Shown: positions 13,567-14,282 of the stretch, piece after piece
How positions within the stretch are numbered: position 1 is the first letter of the stretch
Layout: every line of letters starts with the position of its first letter
Source: Oscillospiraceae bacterium
GTDB taxonomy: Bacteria; Bacillota; Clostridia; Oscillospirales; Oscillospiraceae
Length of the DNA stretch: 14,282 bases
Assembly (NCBI GenBank): GCA_017557265.1
Contig: JAFZAM010000173.1
Coordinates: 1 to 14,282, forward strand
Direction of reading: 5' to 3'
Notes under the pieces: model-generated
Database searches by the model: none
What the model saw: the letters and a program-made list of their open reading frames with translations, nothing else
Told to the model about the DNA's origin: nothing
Made by a program: the position numbers and the translations under genes

Positions 13567-14282
13567 TCATTCGTCGGCGGGCTCGATGCGGACGTGAGTT
13601 GCGGGCTCGCCTTCCTCATTGACGACGGTATAGAGGTACAGCCGCTGTCCCTGGTACTCGTCGTCCTCGTCTCCGAGCTGCACGATCTCTCCGCCGACCA
13701 GCTTGAGGTATTTGCTCATGAATATGCCGCCTTCAAGCGTCGTGTCGCCGACGACGACGGCGGGTTCGCCGGAAATGTCGAGCGTGACGCCCTTGTGGAC
13801 TATGATGCAGCTCGCGCTGGCCTCGCAGTTGAGGTACAGTCCGCCGTCGACCGTGAGTGAGCCGCTACCGGTGAACGTGACGCTGCCGGCGTACATGGCG
13901 CCCCAGATGGATACGCTGCCGACGTGGCTGTCGCCGTTGAGCTCGATGGTGAAGCCGTTGCCCATGAGGTTGACGTCGAGCACCTCGGCATCAAAGCCGG
14001 TCATATGCAGGACGTTCGCGGACTTGTCGTACCATGCGCCGGAGGCGGGATTTTTGACCTCGCCCTCCGCGTCGTAGTAGGCCCACGCCGCGCCCTTTTG
14101 CAGATAGGTAAAGCTCTCGCCGCCGGTATATATCCTGACGTACTCCTCCGAGCCCTCTTCGCTCCATGCGTAATCGCCGGCGAAATCCGGGTCAAGGTTC
14201 GACAGAGCCGGGAAGAAGTCCTCCTCTTCCTCGGGCGGCGGCGTCTCGTCAGGTTCGTCAGGCTCATCGGGCTCGTCCGACG
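13567..14282 (-). CDS. Partial surface-type protein with acidic Pro linker and beta-rich C-terminal domain
   Basis: The leftward frame is open from the right edge of the window to the stop at 13567, so only the C-terminal 237 or so residues are visible and the start lies outside. The visible part begins with an acidic Pro-rich linker: four Glu-Pro-Asp type units, then TPPPEEEED. After this comes a region with short Trp/Tyr-rich strands (AWSEEGSEEYVRIY, YLQKGAAWAYYD), then repeated beta-strand steps with the GxGSLTVDGGLYLNCEAS pattern. That pattern is reminiscent of right-handed beta-helix or carbohydrate-binding repeat regions of Clostridia cell-surface proteins. There is no SLH, LPXTG or dockerin in this part; any anchor would have to be N-terminal. 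Function not recognised. An internal Met at 14004 could be mistaken for a start, but the same frame continues upstream without a stop. Confidence 0.75.
   Translation of the reverse strand, partial: SDEPDEPDEPDETPPPEEEEDFFPALSNLDPDFAGDYAWSEEGSEEYVRIYTGGESFTYLQKGAAWAYYDAEGEVKNPASGAWYDKSANVLHMTGFDAEVLDVNLMGNGFTIELNGDSHVGSVSIWGAMYAGSVTFTGSGSLTVDGGLYLNCEASASCIIVHKGVTLDISGEPAVVVGDTTLEGGIFMSKYLKLVGGEIVQLGDEDDEYQGQRLYLYTVVNEEGEPATHVRIEPADE
14248..14282. repeat. 9-base imperfect tandem repeat encoding the Glu-Pro-Asp linker
   Basis: Units GTCAGGTTC, GTCAGGCTC and ATCGGGCTC (14248-14274) followed by a partial unit reach the right edge. On the coding (leftward) strand they give Glu-Pro-Asp repeats. The copy number may continue beyond the window, and such repeats can vary by slippage. 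Confidence 0.8.

Noticed and set aside
14001..14267. 88-aa leftward frame near the right edge
   Set aside because: It is another phase over the surface-protein gene, whose frame stays open to the window edge; its product is Arg/Thr-rich with no motif.

Overview
The window reads as chromosomal DNA of a high-GC Gram-positive anaerobe, most likely a gut Clostridia member of the Oscillospiraceae/Christensenellales kind. This is an inference from several features. Ribosome binding sites are strong and of the AGGAGG type. Promoters are SigA-like (TTGACA/TATAAT). One secreted protein carries three C-terminal SLH domains with the (C)xREQVVTFLWR signature common in gut Clostridia. The gene families are also typical of that group (URO-D-type methyltransferases, MATE pumps, ADP-ribosylglycohydrolases). 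There is no tRNA, rRNA, CRISPR array, insertion sequence or phage gene, and no intergenic gap exceeds 300 bases.

Layout, left to right. (1) A leftward block runs from about 2060 to 43: a 71-aa small protein, a 458-aa fusion of an ADP-ribosylglycohydrolase with a SpoT/Mesh1-like HD domain, then a CopZ-like copper chaperone and a terminator. (2) A rightward gene with a near-consensus promoter encodes a secreted protein with five extracellular repeats and three SLH domains (2271-4157). (3) A leftward four-gene operon runs from 8497 to 4239: URO-D family protein, HD hydrolase, SGNH/CE2-like esterase, beta-lactamase-family serine hydrolase. It shows a stop codon overlapping an RBS, an ATGA overlap, and a strong terminator at 4192-4223. 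(4) A divergent pair has its own back-to-back promoters: a leftward nitroreductase and a rightward RidA imine deaminase. (5) A leftward three-gene operon runs from 12883 to 9849: a Nudix-alpha/beta hydrolase fusion, a MATE transporter and a GNAT acetyltransferase. (6) A rightward monocistronic YjbQ/UPF0047 gene (13079-13483). (7) A leftward surface-type protein with an acidic Pro-rich linker that runs off the right edge.

Together these look like housekeeping detoxification and nucleotide/metabolite-repair functions plus cell-surface proteins, with one catabolic-looking operon (3) that could remove methyl and acetyl decorations from a dietary or plant compound. I see no complete, clearly novel multi-gene system. 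The most unusual items are the two fusion proteins: ADP-ribosylglycohydrolase-HD at 400-1776 and Nudix-alpha/beta hydrolase at 11675-12883. The zinc-site substitution in the URO-D protein and the architecture of the four-gene operon are the next most notable.
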